Assembly: GCA_946894095.1 (NCBI GenBank)
Contig: OX335665.1
Location: 692,001 to 756,000, forward strand
Reading direction: 5' to 3'
DNA length: 64,000 nucleotides
From: Incurvaria masculella
Lineage: Eukaryota; Arthropoda; Insecta; Lepidoptera; Incurvariidae
Shown here: positions 55,501-64,000 of the stretch, piece by piece
Position numbering within the stretch: the stretch's first letter is position 1
Layout: every line of letters begins with the position of its first letter
Notes under the pieces: model-generated
Told to the model about the DNA's origin: nothing
The model's input: the letters and a program-made list of their open reading frames with translations, nothing else
Database searches by the model: none
Translations under genes and position numbers: made by a program

Positions 55501-58500
55501 TCTCATCCTTTAGCTCCACATCGCGAATCAGCGTCACCTCATTGCAGTTCTTAGTGACAGGTTTGATCTCACACCCTGGAGGCAGTTGTAGCTTCTTCGC
55601 GTAGATTGAATAGAGCTGAAAATTAAAATTATGTATATGCATGGCTTCTCGTAAGAAAAGTATTCTTAAAGTGGCCCAACACGGCTAGACTAACTCATTT
55701 GGGGGCACGGTACAAAACCGTGCTGTTGCACTCTGGGACCTTCTCTGATTCAAATAATAAGACAGGCTCCGTGATGAGGAAGATGCAACATGTCCACAAA
55801 AAAGCAATGTACATAGTATATGATTTGGTAAGATTTACAAAAATTTTAATTGCAAACCGACTTATAGCTAAATGTAAACCACGACCGCTGTAGTCAAAAA
55901 TCTAACAAAAACCAAATAGATTATAAATCTTGATTAAATAAGCTATGTCTGATGACTAATCTTTTTAAGATGTTCTTACTTTATCATTGCCTTATATATC
56001 CACCTCCAAAGTTATTGTATAAAACACGCGAAAAATTCGAACTTTCGGACCTTATAACTTAGAAACCAAACACAATTTTACAATGCCAACAGTCATCAGA
56101 CATCTAGTTCGATCAAATAAAGCTATTTTGAGCAAAATTTGGGATCTCTGACAAGAAATATGGGCGTGATCTTCTTTACGCGTTTGTATGCAGAGTTGAG
56201 CGGGATGGCCCACCTTAACATTTAATATGGTAGTTTTTGGTAAGACAAGATTGAAATGAATAGAAATGGACCTTCAATATGCATATTTTTTATCATGTCT
56301 GTTCAGTATGGTCAGTCCGAGTTCTCACCTAAATTAACGTTTACGGAATTTCAAAGTTACGTAAAAACGTCAAGCCCATATAAGTTTGTCTGTGGTTTTA
56401 CTTCTTCTACCTGTCAAAATCATACATCAGGCTACCAATTTGTATGAAAACGTGGAGTCTGCGTCAATGGCAACGTATTAACGGCAATGATATGTATGCT
56501 TACAAGTCAAACTCAGACTCTCACATGTTAGTTCGCTTAACGCACACTGCGCGCGATCTTCAAGCTTTGAGCGGCTTGTAGTCTAGTGGCGCGGGGACTG
56601 GCCTAGCGTACCAGAGAACTGGGTTCCATTCGTCGCCCCGACATGCAACACTTTCTTTCTCTTTCTGAGTTCGATAAGTTCACTTTGTCACGAATGTGAG
56701 CTGCTTCGGAATTCATATAAAACTGGGAGTCCCCTTCCCCTAATAGGTTTGTCAGCCTCAGTGGCCCAGTGGCGCGACACTTCGGCGATCGCTCTGCGAA
56801 GTTAAGCAACGCTGGGTCCGGTCTGGTCTTGAATGGGTGACCATTCGACCGTTGAGAGAGGCTGGCCGTGGTTCGGATTCCACGTTAAACTGTAGGTCCC
56901 CTTCCTTACTTACTAGGTGGTAGGGTTAATCCCGCCCGGGTTGGTACGGTCGAAGCGGCAATGAAAATTGTCCGTGTTTTCCATCCAGTTCAATGTAGCC
57001 GTGCAATATAAGGAAGGTCCTGACATGGCACCTAGTTCCCATGTGGTGTGTTGGGCTAATACCATGACAGAAGGTGTGGTATTAGCCATCCATGTCCAGT
57101 CACATAAAAAAAAAAAGGTTGGTACCATCGCATTGGATGAAAATATGGTCGAAGCGGCAATGAAAATTTTTAGGAAGGTGGTCGCTGGACACAATGTCAT
57201 GCTCGTGAATGGGTGCCAATTTTGGGAGACTGGCCTGTTAGAAATGGCAACATGTTACCTGTTACTTGTTAGTTTAAACTTGTTGGAAATTAACTATATT
57301 TTCATTGGACCATTGGACTTCTATGTATGATCAAACTGTACATTCACTTACCTTAGTTTGAGCAGAGCGAGTGTTCATCAAAAATGCGAATGTCTTGCCG
57401 AGCATGTCGAAGCAAGCGAAGCAGACCGTCTTCGGCAGCTGGTTCTCCGGGGACATGTCTGTAAAATATTTGTTTGTTAAAACATTTGTTATTTCATCTG
57501 GTCTATAAAAGTACAAATATCATACAAATTGAACAAAATAACATGCAAAGTAGACATAATATAAGTAAATATACTTTTTTCTGCTAAGCAGATACGTCAC
57601 TTATTCCAAGAAATTGCATATGTACATATGTATAATCGACTGTTAAGCACCGACGCATTAATTGAGGCAGGAGAAGAAATACGATTTTGGTGATGACGGC
57701 AATATGTTTGAATGTTCAATCTTTGCAGTCAATATCCGCAATCAATATCGTGCAAGAAATGAACCCCAGATTTAATCGGATCGGGGATAACAGAGGACTA
57801 TAGTGCAAGCCATATTAAGGGCCGAGTGCACGAAAGAACAAAAAATCAAAATCAACGTCAAAGTATGATTAAACACGTCACTTTGTGTGGACAGCATGGA
57901 AGGAACTCTATGCGGTTCACTAAAAGTGACGTGTTTGAACATTGATTAACTCAGCCGTTTCTTCGCGCAACCGGGTCTAAGAGTTACTTTCAATGCAAAT
58001 AATGTGGTTTATAAACAAAACGGTTGGTCAGACGATATACGTCAGGCAGCATGTGACAACTGGCGAAGAAAAACAGGAGACCACACAACTTGGCGAAGTC
58101 TGGGGGAGGCCTACGTCCAGCAGTGGACAGCAAAAGGCTGAAGAAGAAAAAAATTCTATTGATTAATGTTACTAGCCTAGATATAATTCCAAAGCTTTTG
58201 TCTTTCCACTTGGAACTGGACTTTAATCCTTTGGATTATGTAGGTATCTCTCCCGCATGCCAGACCGCTACGTTTTCTTACTCCTTACATATCTCCCTTT
58301 GCAATAAGGCATATTTTGGCGCCAAAAACTCGGTCCGTATGGACCGAAAGGAAGCCGAGGGGTTAATAAACATTCCGTCTAAAGATACTTTTGTTGTGCT
58401 ATTTATCTTTAGCTAATCAACTCACAATATCTTACTTGTCCTGCCACTTTTTATTACGATGTTTCACCGAAACCATATTTTTTTATTTTGATTTAAAAAC

Positions 58501-58985
58501 ACGTGTACGCACAAATAATGAAGCGCTTTTCAAAGGGACATTCTCCTTTGTTGACTGGTGCTTTTCCGTGTTCTTATGTGATTTTAATTCATGGAATGTG
58601 TGGCCGTATTTTCCGGTTGTGAAAGTGTTTTCCGTGAAGGTAATGATTCGTAAACACCAATTTCGTTGTGATCACGAGACAAAAAATCAGGATTTTGGTT
58701 GCAAAAGATGTTCCTAAGGTGTCCGTTTTTTTGCGATAGTGTATTGGAAATACGAAGGAGATAACGGTGGCTGAGATATAGGGTTCCTATTTACAATAAG
58801 AAAACTGGAGCGTTGTTAACACACTACTTTAGTTCAAGGCTAGGGTTCATACCGACGTTAAACTTGGAGCATTTCCCAATTAGGTCGGCGAACACGGCAT
58901 CCTCTGCGTCGTGTGAGATCAGCTGCTCCATTGGCGTGGGCTCCGCGCAGAGCCGACAATACGTCTCCTCTATTTCTTCAGACAT
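49567..58985 (-). CDS. ZAD-type C2H2 zinc-finger transcription factor, 567 aa, six coding exons
   Basis: Exons: 58985-58853, 57458-57352, 55615-55481, 54081-53857, 52738-52519 and 50450-49567 (stop TAG). All are GT-AG; lengths 133+107+135+225+220+884 = 1704 nt and phases agree. Residues 5-80 are a ZAD domain: CRLC near the start, CFAC later, dimerising zinc-associated domain of arthropod nuclear proteins, split by intron 1. Residues 126-200 hold an acidic part and a strongly basic KRKKKEKKPKRRKK, a likely nuclear signal. Fingers: one at 241-262 and one at 270-291, the latter split by the last intron inside C-S-D-C; eight more follow in exon 6 (CELC, CQNC, CQFC, CHVC, CDYC, CEQC, CEYC, CLQC), the CQNC one lacking its final histidine. 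Five successive standard fingers (CQFC to CEYC) plus CLQC suggest a long DNA site. An upstream in-frame ATG at 59027 would add 14 residues. DNA target unknown. Confidence 0.9.
50451..51486. other. ZAD gene intron 5, right of last exon; no gene
   Basis: AT-rich intron. No repeats shared elsewhere except short AT runs. Confidence 0.5.
51487..51800 (+). mobile_element. Decayed LINE reverse-transcriptase relic
   Basis: Frame pieces read LPRVPQGCILGPILFIILTVD (the PQG block before the catalytic aspartates) then, further on, NLDLWHLAVGHG-like sequence matching YGxQLWG of Jockey-type ends. Stops and deletions throughout. Confidence 0.6.
51935..52370. mobile_element. hAT-like MITE (tentative)
   Basis: Opens GCAGGGGTTCTCAAACTTA, TCTACCGCCCACTTTGAGG; the right side has CGCCCACTTTGATAAATACTG. 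The CAGGGGTTCTCAAA start is characteristic of hAT non-autonomous elements; the right terminus is decayed. Confidence 0.5.
52795..53025 (-). mobile_element. RTE-like 3' fragment
   Basis: Reverse complement contains GTCGACGAAGGGA-type coding end; plus strand shows GTCCACTGCTGGACATACGC and GTGCAGGACACGGTTACCCC. It lies in intron 4 of the ZAD gene, same strand. Confidence 0.5.
53026..53482. other. ZAD gene intron 4; no gene
   Basis: Holds an AAAATCAAAAATCAAAATCA short-period run (53240) like LINE 3' tails. Confidence 0.4.
53483..53728 (+). CDS. Possible antisense-strand terminal exon in ZAD intron 4 (uncertain)
   Basis: A pyrimidine-rich tract and CAG (TTTCTTTCTTTTTGCAG) precede an open frame of 74 codons: PQQQQPSGATTGVDLPRARV then a helical ARFDFAYASFVEIQLSVLARIF and a stop. 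The acceptor is good, but no upstream partner exon or start codon is visible, and it opposes the host gene. It may be a captured exon or chance. Product unknown. Confidence 0.3.
   Translation, partial: SHFSFFLQPQQQQPSGATTGVDLPRARVFRIAQTLKTLMTLRVSAEQNIARARFDFAYASFVEIQLSVLARIFGRKSVVGG
54107..54262. mobile_element. HP4 MITE
   Basis: TTAGGGCCGAGTGCACGAAA at the left; inner perfect inverted repeat AAACACGTCACTTT / AAAGTGACGTGTTT; right AACTCAGCCGTTTCTTCGTG. It begins about 25 bases above the exon-4 acceptor. Confidence 0.75.
54263..54479. other. ZAD gene intron 3; no gene
   Basis: No family recognised. Confidence 0.4.
54480..54640 (+). mobile_element. LINE-A-type 5' leader relic plus SINE piece
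   Basis: GTGCGTGTCGTAAGAGGCG corresponds to LINE-A 6205-6225, preceded by AGAATACAAGTGG (LINE-A 6170). It then changes to a SINE body piece (GTGGTTCGGATTCCACATAG, CCCCTTCCGTACTTACTGG). Confidence 0.6.
54924..55052 (+). repeat. 31-bp minisatellite, about four units
   Basis: AAACATGGTTGACGCGTTGC starts at 54924, 54955, 54986 and 55017, with a partial fifth at 55048; exact 31-bp period, in ZAD intron 3. Confidence 0.9.
55095..55480 (-). mobile_element. RTE-like LINE relic adjoining ZAD exon 3
   Basis: Minus translation: LLVGICEKYAVKHGLVCNV, KMVFKSGSGP, VEEFKYLGHILMSSLKDD, ERQRRLFR and then a frameshift into GNMLARR-like sequence. It starts right at the exon-3 donor, so the exon and relic share an open frame by chance. 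Confidence 0.75.
55666..56218. mobile_element. HP3 MITE, intact, flanked by TTAA
   Basis: Element 55670-56214 (545 bp) with TTAA at 55666-55669 and 56215-56218. Ends AGTGGCCCAAC and, inverted, GGTGGGCCATCC. This copy defines the family and the empty site for LINE-A at 6142. No ORF. Confidence 0.85.
56307..56565. mobile_element. HP1 relic
   Basis: GTCAGTCCGAGTTCTCACCT and CACACTGCGCGCGATCTTC with reduced middle; the right terminus is missing, cut by SINE-T. Confidence 0.6.
56573..57185 (+). repeat. SINE-T split by SINE-5S
   Basis: Head and body start at 56573 (GCGGCTTGTAGTCTAGTGGC, CCAGAGAACTGGGTTCC) to CCTAATAGGTTT; body resumes at 57115 with GGTTGGTACCATCGCATTGG and stops at GAAAATTTTT. 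Confidence 0.75.
56753..57114 (+). repeat. SINE-5S nested in SINE-T
   Basis: Head 56753-56842 with CGAAGTTAAGCAACGCTGG and GAATGGGTGACC; tail ends CCAGTCACATAAAAAAAAAA. It lacks GTACCATCGCATTGGATGAA in its own body. Confidence 0.85.
57598..57740 (-). repeat. LEU-element fragment
   Basis: CATATGTATAATCGACTGTT, TTAATTGAGGCAGGAG and GACGGCAATATGTTTGAATG match the flanks of other copies; the tRNA-like part is missing. In ZAD intron 1. Confidence 0.5.
57819..57980. mobile_element. HP4 MITE, best ends
   Basis: TTAAGGGCCGAGTGCACGAA at the left and TTCGCGCAACCGGGTCTAA at the right are inverted; the inner arm AAACACGTCACTTT is perfect. Confidence 0.8.
58015..58150 (+). mobile_element. RTE-like LINE 3' end
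   Basis: Frame reads WSDDIRQAACDNWRRKTGD, TWRSLGEAYVQQWTAKG and a stop, the typical C-terminus of RTE elements, then a short A-rich tail. Confidence 0.8.
58151..58852. other. ZAD gene intron 1; no gene
   Basis: Two overlapping open stretches (58090-58717) have stops and no borders. The exon-1 donor GTCG|GTATGAA is at 58852. Confidence 0.5.
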
Positions 58986-59465
58986 CTTCTGGCAATGACG
59001 GGCCCCTACGCCGAGAACCATGGACAACAGTTTCCCCGCAGCGAATGAGTTATCGCGAAAGTGCGTATTGGAGATGCATTTTAGGAATATTAACTAGAAA
59101 CAAATTGTAAAAATCGGTGAAATGTAATTCCAACAAGAGACAGCCAAGGTAAAAAAACACATCTCTGGCTGACAGCCCGGCAGGGTTGTCATCACAGAAA
59201 AAATATGTGCAGCTAAAGCGAAGCGTTTACATACTCTTTGTGAACAGCCTACAGAAAAATGGTATTGGAGGAAGCACAGAAAATGCTGCACAAAAAAATT
59301 AATAAATAAACTCTTCAAATTTATTATATTAGTAGGTACTAGTAGACGCGTGGCTCAAATTGCATTACGTTTTGCGTTCTCTCTACCAAAAAACTTTGCC
59401 TGGGTCGGAAACCCGTAAGATCCATTCGATCAGTCGTTTTGTCATGAAAAGATAACCAAACAGAT
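58986..59465. other. Upstream of the ZAD start; promoter region not resolved
   Basis: The alternative ATG is at 59027. No TATA box clearly placed. A GC-richer patch covers 58990-59050. Confidence 0.4.
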
Positions 59466-59610
59466 TAAGGGCCGAGTGCCCGAAAGCAAAAAAAAATCAA
59501 AATCAACGTTAACGTATGATTAAACACGTCACTTTGTATGGACAGAATAGAAGCAACTCCGTGCGGTTCACTAAAAGTGACGTGTTTGTACATTGATTAA
59601 CTCGGCCCTC
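59466..59610. mobile_element. HP4 MITE
   Basis: TTAAGGGCCGAGTGCCCGAA at the left, GATTAACTCGGCCCTC at the right; inner arm AAACACGTCACTTT / AAAGTGACGTGTTT perfect. Confidence 0.75.
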
Positions 59611-61204
59611 AATGCAGCTGCGGACCCTTCGCAGATCCGTCACCATTATACGTAGGGGTGTGAAGGTGTATGCCGTAATGCCGAAATATTACTGCATTTT
59701 ACTACTTTTATGTTGTGTTTCAGGATCGGTTCCTTATTACCGATCCTGTGCTCCCTGCACGCCATTACAGCTCCAGGGCGCGCGGCTTGCGTCACCCGAT
59801 CCACATAGAGGCGGCGGCGGGCGGGAAACAAGAGGGGGTTGCAGCTTCTTTTATTTATTAAAGATATCAATTCTGTAGGCAGAAATAATATTAATAATAA
59901 AAAAAGATTTATTTGATTCTATGCAAAACGTTTACAATAATTGTTTACATCATAAGTCATTTATAGACATTGAAATAAAAAATTAACTTGTATTAATACA
60001 GCAATGTACACCCTACTACGTTGTGAACACTGTATGCTTAATTTATGACTATATATTTAACAAACAAAAAAGAAACTGAAATTAAAGCTTATATAAAATA
60101 AAACAGAACAATTCGTTAAAAAAATCTAAAAATAAAAAACATAAATATTAGGAATAAAAAACAAAAAACAATCAGTCAAAGCAAATAATTTGGAAAAACA
60201 CTACTAAACAATTACTTTAGCAATATTTTCTATTAGATATTAATTATAAGGATTGAAGGATTGAAAAAACTTAAAGAAAAACTAAAACCACATTGCTGCT
60301 TTTTTTCTTGTGTTGCGTGGACCCCTGTTCGGGTAAAAGCATAGAAATAGGTCTATGGGTAAAAGCCTCCTCCAATTTTTTGAGTGATGATCTACCAATC
60401 AAAAACTTTGCGACGTTTTAGGTGCGCATACGGTTTTCGTCGACAGCGTCGAAAAAAATTGCACCGGAGATGTGGTTCACCGTGGCGCGCCATCTTGTTT
60501 GTGTTCTTTCGCTAAAAAAATTACAAATCTGGTTTCTCGTTCGAACTTTCCTAGGCTCTTGCGGTCTTCGAGGCGCGTGTAAAATCATGAATTGACTTTA
60601 TTTGTTGCAGTGAATCTTTCAATATATGTAACAAGCTATCAAATTGTAGTAAGTTGTTTCGTACTAACCTCAAACGAAACTAACGTTTTTCTAAATACAC
60701 AATTCAAACTGTCTTGTGTGAAGCGTTTATATGCTTTTATTTTTAATGCTAATCTCATTTAAACAATATGTATAATTAATGCACTTATTTGAATATGAGC
60801 AGACCTAACCGGTTCCAGTGCAATAGAAGAAAGGCAGCTGGTGCTCATGAGGCATGATGGGATAGTATCAATACAGTTGGTGTCAGAAAAAGAAAAGGCT
60901 TTCCCAATCGCCTTTCTAGCACATAGCTGGGTGAGGGAGACAGTGTGACTGAAGAAACTCTGCAGAGAGGAAACTTTGGTTTAAAAATGTCTTAAGAAAA
61001 GACCAAACAAAGTTATTAACCTCAGGTATATCTTAGTTCCTTAGATCTTCTGTCAAATAACTCTGGTTATTTTTCTTCAAAGACCACTACCATAATTATA
61101 AAAAAAAAACAAAGTTTACTTTTCTAAATAGTTTTGAAACTAACAAAGCGGTCTTTGCAGAAAGAAGAAAATGAGTTGAAAAATGCCAGTCGTGAATGCA
61201 GATA
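59611..61204. other. Intergenic; candidate promoter of the plus-strand gene near 60.5 kb
   Basis: Mostly AT-rich (59880-60300). At 60425-60590 GC rises, with CGTCGACAGCGTCG and GGCGCGCCATCTTGTTTG, the latter holding a YY1-type CCATCTTG seen near start sites. No coding exon found. Confidence 0.35.
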
Positions 61205-61995
61205 CAGTAGAATCCGGATAAAACGACCCTCAAGGGACCGGCGATACAATGTCGTACTAACCGGATGACGTACAAAACGGCAGGATTCTTTCTTAAGTAC
61301 ATGTGTACTTAACTTACGAATAAATATGTATGTGTTATAATGGCGAAAGTTTGATTTTCCTATTTAGGTAAATAAAACATTTTGTAGGATGCTTTATTTT
61401 AATGGTTCTTACACATTCCAAATTACCAACATAGGTACATAATGTACTGTAATACAAAGAGATAAATTTAATACAACACTAAGGGCCCTTTTCACTTACT
61501 GCCGATTAGCTTAATTGTCACATATTGAATGCCTTTCTTGGCAGCTTGCAATCAATACCAGTACAAGATATCAGCACTTTACTAACAAAGGCCCTTTAAC
61601 TATTGATTAAAATACATCGACACTTAGTGAAAACCAGGCTAAGGGTCTCTTCCACCAAGTAGTGATTAGTTTAATCCTCACATTAAAGGGCCTTTCTTAG
61701 CAACTCGCAATCGATACCAATACAAGATAATCAGCACTTTGGTATTAGGCGGGGTGAGGTTGGGGCGCCGAGATATTGGTGTATAGGTTATGTAAACAAA
61801 ACATTGCGCGTCGTTTTATCCGGACGTATTATCATAAATAATGGTCGCTATAAGCAGTTGGTCGCTTAAACCGGAGTCGCACTAAACGGTTATATTTTCT
61901 CAGTACCTAACTATGAAACCTAACTTGAGTCAACATTATCGTCGTTAAAACCGGTTAGTCGTAACAAGCGAAGTCGTTGTAAATGAATTCTACTG
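61205..61995. mobile_element. Pogo-like non-autonomous element with TA target, 791 bp
   Basis: TA|CAGTAGAATCCGG at 61203 and GAATTCTACTG|TA at 61997; inside the ends, AAAACGAC and GTCGTT also mirror. The interior holds two related units (about 61485-61600 and 61642-61741; TTTCTTGGCAGCTTGCAATC / TTTCTTAGCAACTCGCAATC). No transposase. Confidence 0.7.
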
Positions 61996-62424
61996 TATTT
62001 TGAACTTTATCGAATACACCATTTTTTTTAATATTACAAGAAAAAAAATCCTTTGGTGTGGTATCGCAGAAATTATTATTATATTATTATTATGATTTGT
62101 TTTATAACACCAGCAGCTATAAGCTGATGCATGCATATCAGGTTTTAGAACTACTGAGTGCACTTGTTTTTTGTGTATTTATTTATGGTTTATTCCTATA
62201 CCTATTTATATTTGTCTAGTAAATTTTTGAACCCAATAATTATGAAAAGACCAGAATAAAATACTTACATTCAAGAATTCGAGAATCAAGAAGTGAAACT
62301 TGAAACTGGCAAATTGTCTACACTGGACAGAGCCCAAAAATCAAATTAAATAAAAAAACTGATTTGGCACTTATGACTTCCTGTGGTAGTTGATTGAAAT
62401 GCATAGGTACAACATGGAAATCCT
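61996..62424. other. No gene recognised
   Basis: AT-rich with a TTATTATATTATTATTATGA run near 62070. Confidence 0.4.
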
Positions 62425-62792
62425 TTCTTTTTTTATGTAACTGGACATGGATGGCTAATACTGTTCGATATTAGCCTAACACACCACATGGGAACTAGGT
62501 GCCATGCCAGAACCTTCCTTTAATTACTCGGCCACATTGAACTGGATGGAAAACACGGACACTTTTCATTGCCGCTTCGACCATCGTTCATTCAATGCGA
62601 TGGTACCAACCCGGGCGGGGGGTAACCCTATCACCTAGTAAGTAAGGTGGAACCTACAGTTTTACATGGAATACGAACCACGACCAGCCTCAACGGTTGC
62701 AAATGGTCACCCATCCAGAACCTAACCGTGAGGTGCTTCCCCAGCTTATCGAATCGCAAGGCGTCGCACACTGAGCTACCAAGGCTCTGACT
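62425..62792 (-). repeat. SINE-X: tRNA-like A-box joined to 5S-like C-box
   Basis: Minus-strand head: GAGCCTTGGTAGCTCAGTGT (tRNA A-box type), GCGATTCGATAAGCTGGGGA, then TTCTGGATGGGTGACCATTT (5S C-box), then the common body and tail. It differs from both SINE-T and SINE-5S. Confidence 0.65.
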
Positions 62793-62883
62793 TCATTCTG
62801 ACCTCCTAAAAGAATGCCAAACATCTTTGGAATTCCTAAGACAATCTGTACCAATGTCATCATCAACTTAATTTGTTGCAGCG

Positions 62884-63014
62884 ATGCCTCTCAAAATTGT
62901 CAACGAGGAAGTGATGGCGTCAGAATCGGATTCGTGCCCGGTGAAGATTGAAGTAATCGACGTTGATAACTTGCCGGATGTCAAGTTGGAATCGGGGTAT
63001 AACGACTCAGATGC
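62884..63014 (+). CDS. First coding exon of an unidentified gene (partial)
   Basis: Acceptor TTTGTTGCAG|CG precedes ATG 62884; the donor ATGC|GTAAGTG follows at 63015. The 43 codons (MPLKIVNEEVMASESDSCPV ... ESGYNDSDA) are acidic with no domain. The coding phase is 2 at the exit. An untranslated exon upstream is implied. Acidic starts of this sort occur in insect zinc-finger and MADF proteins, but nothing here decides. Confidence 0.55.
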
Positions 63015-63091
63015 GTAAGTGTTAGGATATGCTCTTGAAATCCATAGATCTGTATTGTGTGCTTGTTTGGCCTAGTCAGTAGAATAGAACT

Positions 63092-63514
63092 GTACAGCTC
63101 GTGGGGTAGTGGCTAGAGGACTTGCTTATCATGTGAGAAGTTATGGGTTCAAATCCTCAGCCCAGCAGGTGCCTCATGCACCACTTTCTTTCTCTTTCCT
63201 AGTTGGATAAGTGCATTTCCTTATGAATGCGAACTGTTCCATGGTTTGGAACCCATGTAAAACTGTCCCCTTCCTCTACTAGGTGGTAGGGTTAAGCCCG
63301 CTCAGATTTAGTACCACCGCATTGGATGAAACTAGTCATAGCGGCAACGAAAAATTGTCCGTGTTTTCCATCCATTTCAGTGTAGCCGTGCTCATAAATG
63401 GAAGGTCCTAGCATGGCACCTAACTCCTTCGGAAATGTGGTATATTGGGCTAATATCATGACGGTAGTTGTGTGGTATTAGCAATCTGTGTCAGGTTCCA
63501 TAAAAAAAAACAAG
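63092..63514 (+). repeat. SINE-T, full length
   Basis: Head GTGGGGTAGTGGCTAGAGGA (A-box) and TTATGGGTTCAAATCCTCAG (B-box), then GGTTTGGAACCCATGTAAAA, body, and tail GTCAGGTTCCATAAAAAAAA. Confidence 0.75.
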
Positions 63515-63587
63515 AAGTGGTATTTTGCTAACAGAATAACAATTCCGGATAACTACGCTCGGCTGTATTACAGACTTAAAAGTTAAA

Positions 63588-63668
63588 AGACGTATTCAGA
63601 GAGCACCTGTCAGAACTTAGTACGAGATTAGCACCGGACTAACCATATCAGAGCCGTCCGCCCACTCC
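63588..63668. mobile_element. HP7 fold-back element, short
   Basis: CGTATTCAGAGAGCACCTGT at the left; GTCCGCCCACTCCGAATAC at the right; middle GAGATTAGCACCGGACTAAC. Confidence 0.6.
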
Positions 63669-63719
63669 GAATACAATTGTTAATATATTTGAGTTGGATA
63701 TTACCTTGTATAAAATATG

Positions 63720-64000
63720 ACGATGGCTTTTTACACCTGAATAATTTAGATCAAAATTCCTATGAATTTATAGTTTGCTCTTCCCTAATGTATATTATGT
63801 TCTTATTATATACAACAACGGGCTGATGATTAGCTCGAAACGTCGGAGATTATCTCTACCTGCCGCGTGAAAAGCCGTAACATTTTTCAAACAAATGTAA
63901 TCTAGTTTGTAAGTATCAATGGAAAAAAAATACAATGACCAACCTGACGAAGTTTCTTGTCGGCTCTTGTTCGCCTGAAGTAATCGAACCGACAGGAAAA
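63720..64000 (+). repeat. RZ repeat (copy 4), interrupted, runs off the window
   Basis: GATGGCTTTTTACACCTG start; after GTTCTTATTATATA an HP6 arm intervenes, and RZ continues with TAGTTTGTAAGTATCAATGG to the window edge. Confidence 0.7.
63817..63898 (+). mobile_element. HP6 single arm inside RZ
   Basis: ACAACGGGCTGATGATTAGC through CATTTTTCAAACAAATGT matches HP6 11282-11365 with a one-base deletion and few changes; the mate arm is absent. Confidence 0.75.

Noticed and set aside
55217..55642. Single 141-codon minus frame as one exon
   Set aside because: It merges ZAD exon 3 (55615-55481, with good acceptor and donor) and a LINE relic by chance read-through of the donor.

Overview
The window is a stretch of an insect nuclear genome, almost certainly Lepidoptera (moth or butterfly). 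Three things point there: short exons in long repeat-packed introns, a ZAD-C2H2 zinc-finger gene and a single-domain peritrophin-like gene, and a dense mix of non-LTR retrotransposons, SINEs and hairpin MITEs. It is not bacterial: no operons, ribosome binding sites, rRNA genes or CRISPR arrays were seen.

Four host genes are supported. (1) A minus-strand gene at the left edge (184-1342, continuing beyond base 1) encodes the N-terminus of a multi-pass membrane protein resembling the AIG1/ADTRP family. (2) A complete minus-strand gene (coding exons 31117-31001, 29253-29168, 28121-27974, 22657-22127; 293 aa) encodes a secreted protein with one six-cysteine chitin-binding type-2 domain. It has a likely untranslated first exon and TATA box near 32.5-32.7 kb. 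(3) A complete minus-strand gene (six coding exons, 58985 to 49567; 567 aa) encodes a ZAD protein with ten C2H2-type fingers. (4) A plus-strand first coding exon (62884-63014) starts a gene running off the right edge. The exon models join in frame with GT-AG borders.

The rest is mostly mobile DNA. Family names used below: GACG-element (about 300 bp, with a GACG microsatellite and a 3' hairpin, 14 copies or pieces); SINE-T (tRNA-type head), SINE-5S (5S-rRNA-type head) and SINE-X (mixed head), which share one body and 3' tail; LEU-element (TIR element holding a tRNA-Leu-like arm); HP1 to HP8 (fold-back or TIR MITE families); RZ repeat (3'-end-like, about 330 bp, four copies); RX repeat (two copies); LINE-A (near full length, 6142-9746); LINE-B (5'-truncated, 23300-25970); and RTE-like fragments. 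Many insertions are nested: LINE-A lies inside a TTAA-flanked MITE, a hAT-like MITE inside a LINE-A relic, a MITE inside a SINE, SINE-5S inside SINE-T, and GACG-elements inside RX and possibly beside an RTE relic.

The most unusual structures are: a 98-bp tandem array in intron 2 of the chitin-binding gene, whose every unit repeats that gene's exon-3 splice acceptor; the modular SINE heads; the tRNA-Leu-like arm in a TIR element; and the repeated self-complementary ends of the GACG-element. Repeat boundaries read by eye are good to roughly 5-20 bases unless a target-site duplication is cited.
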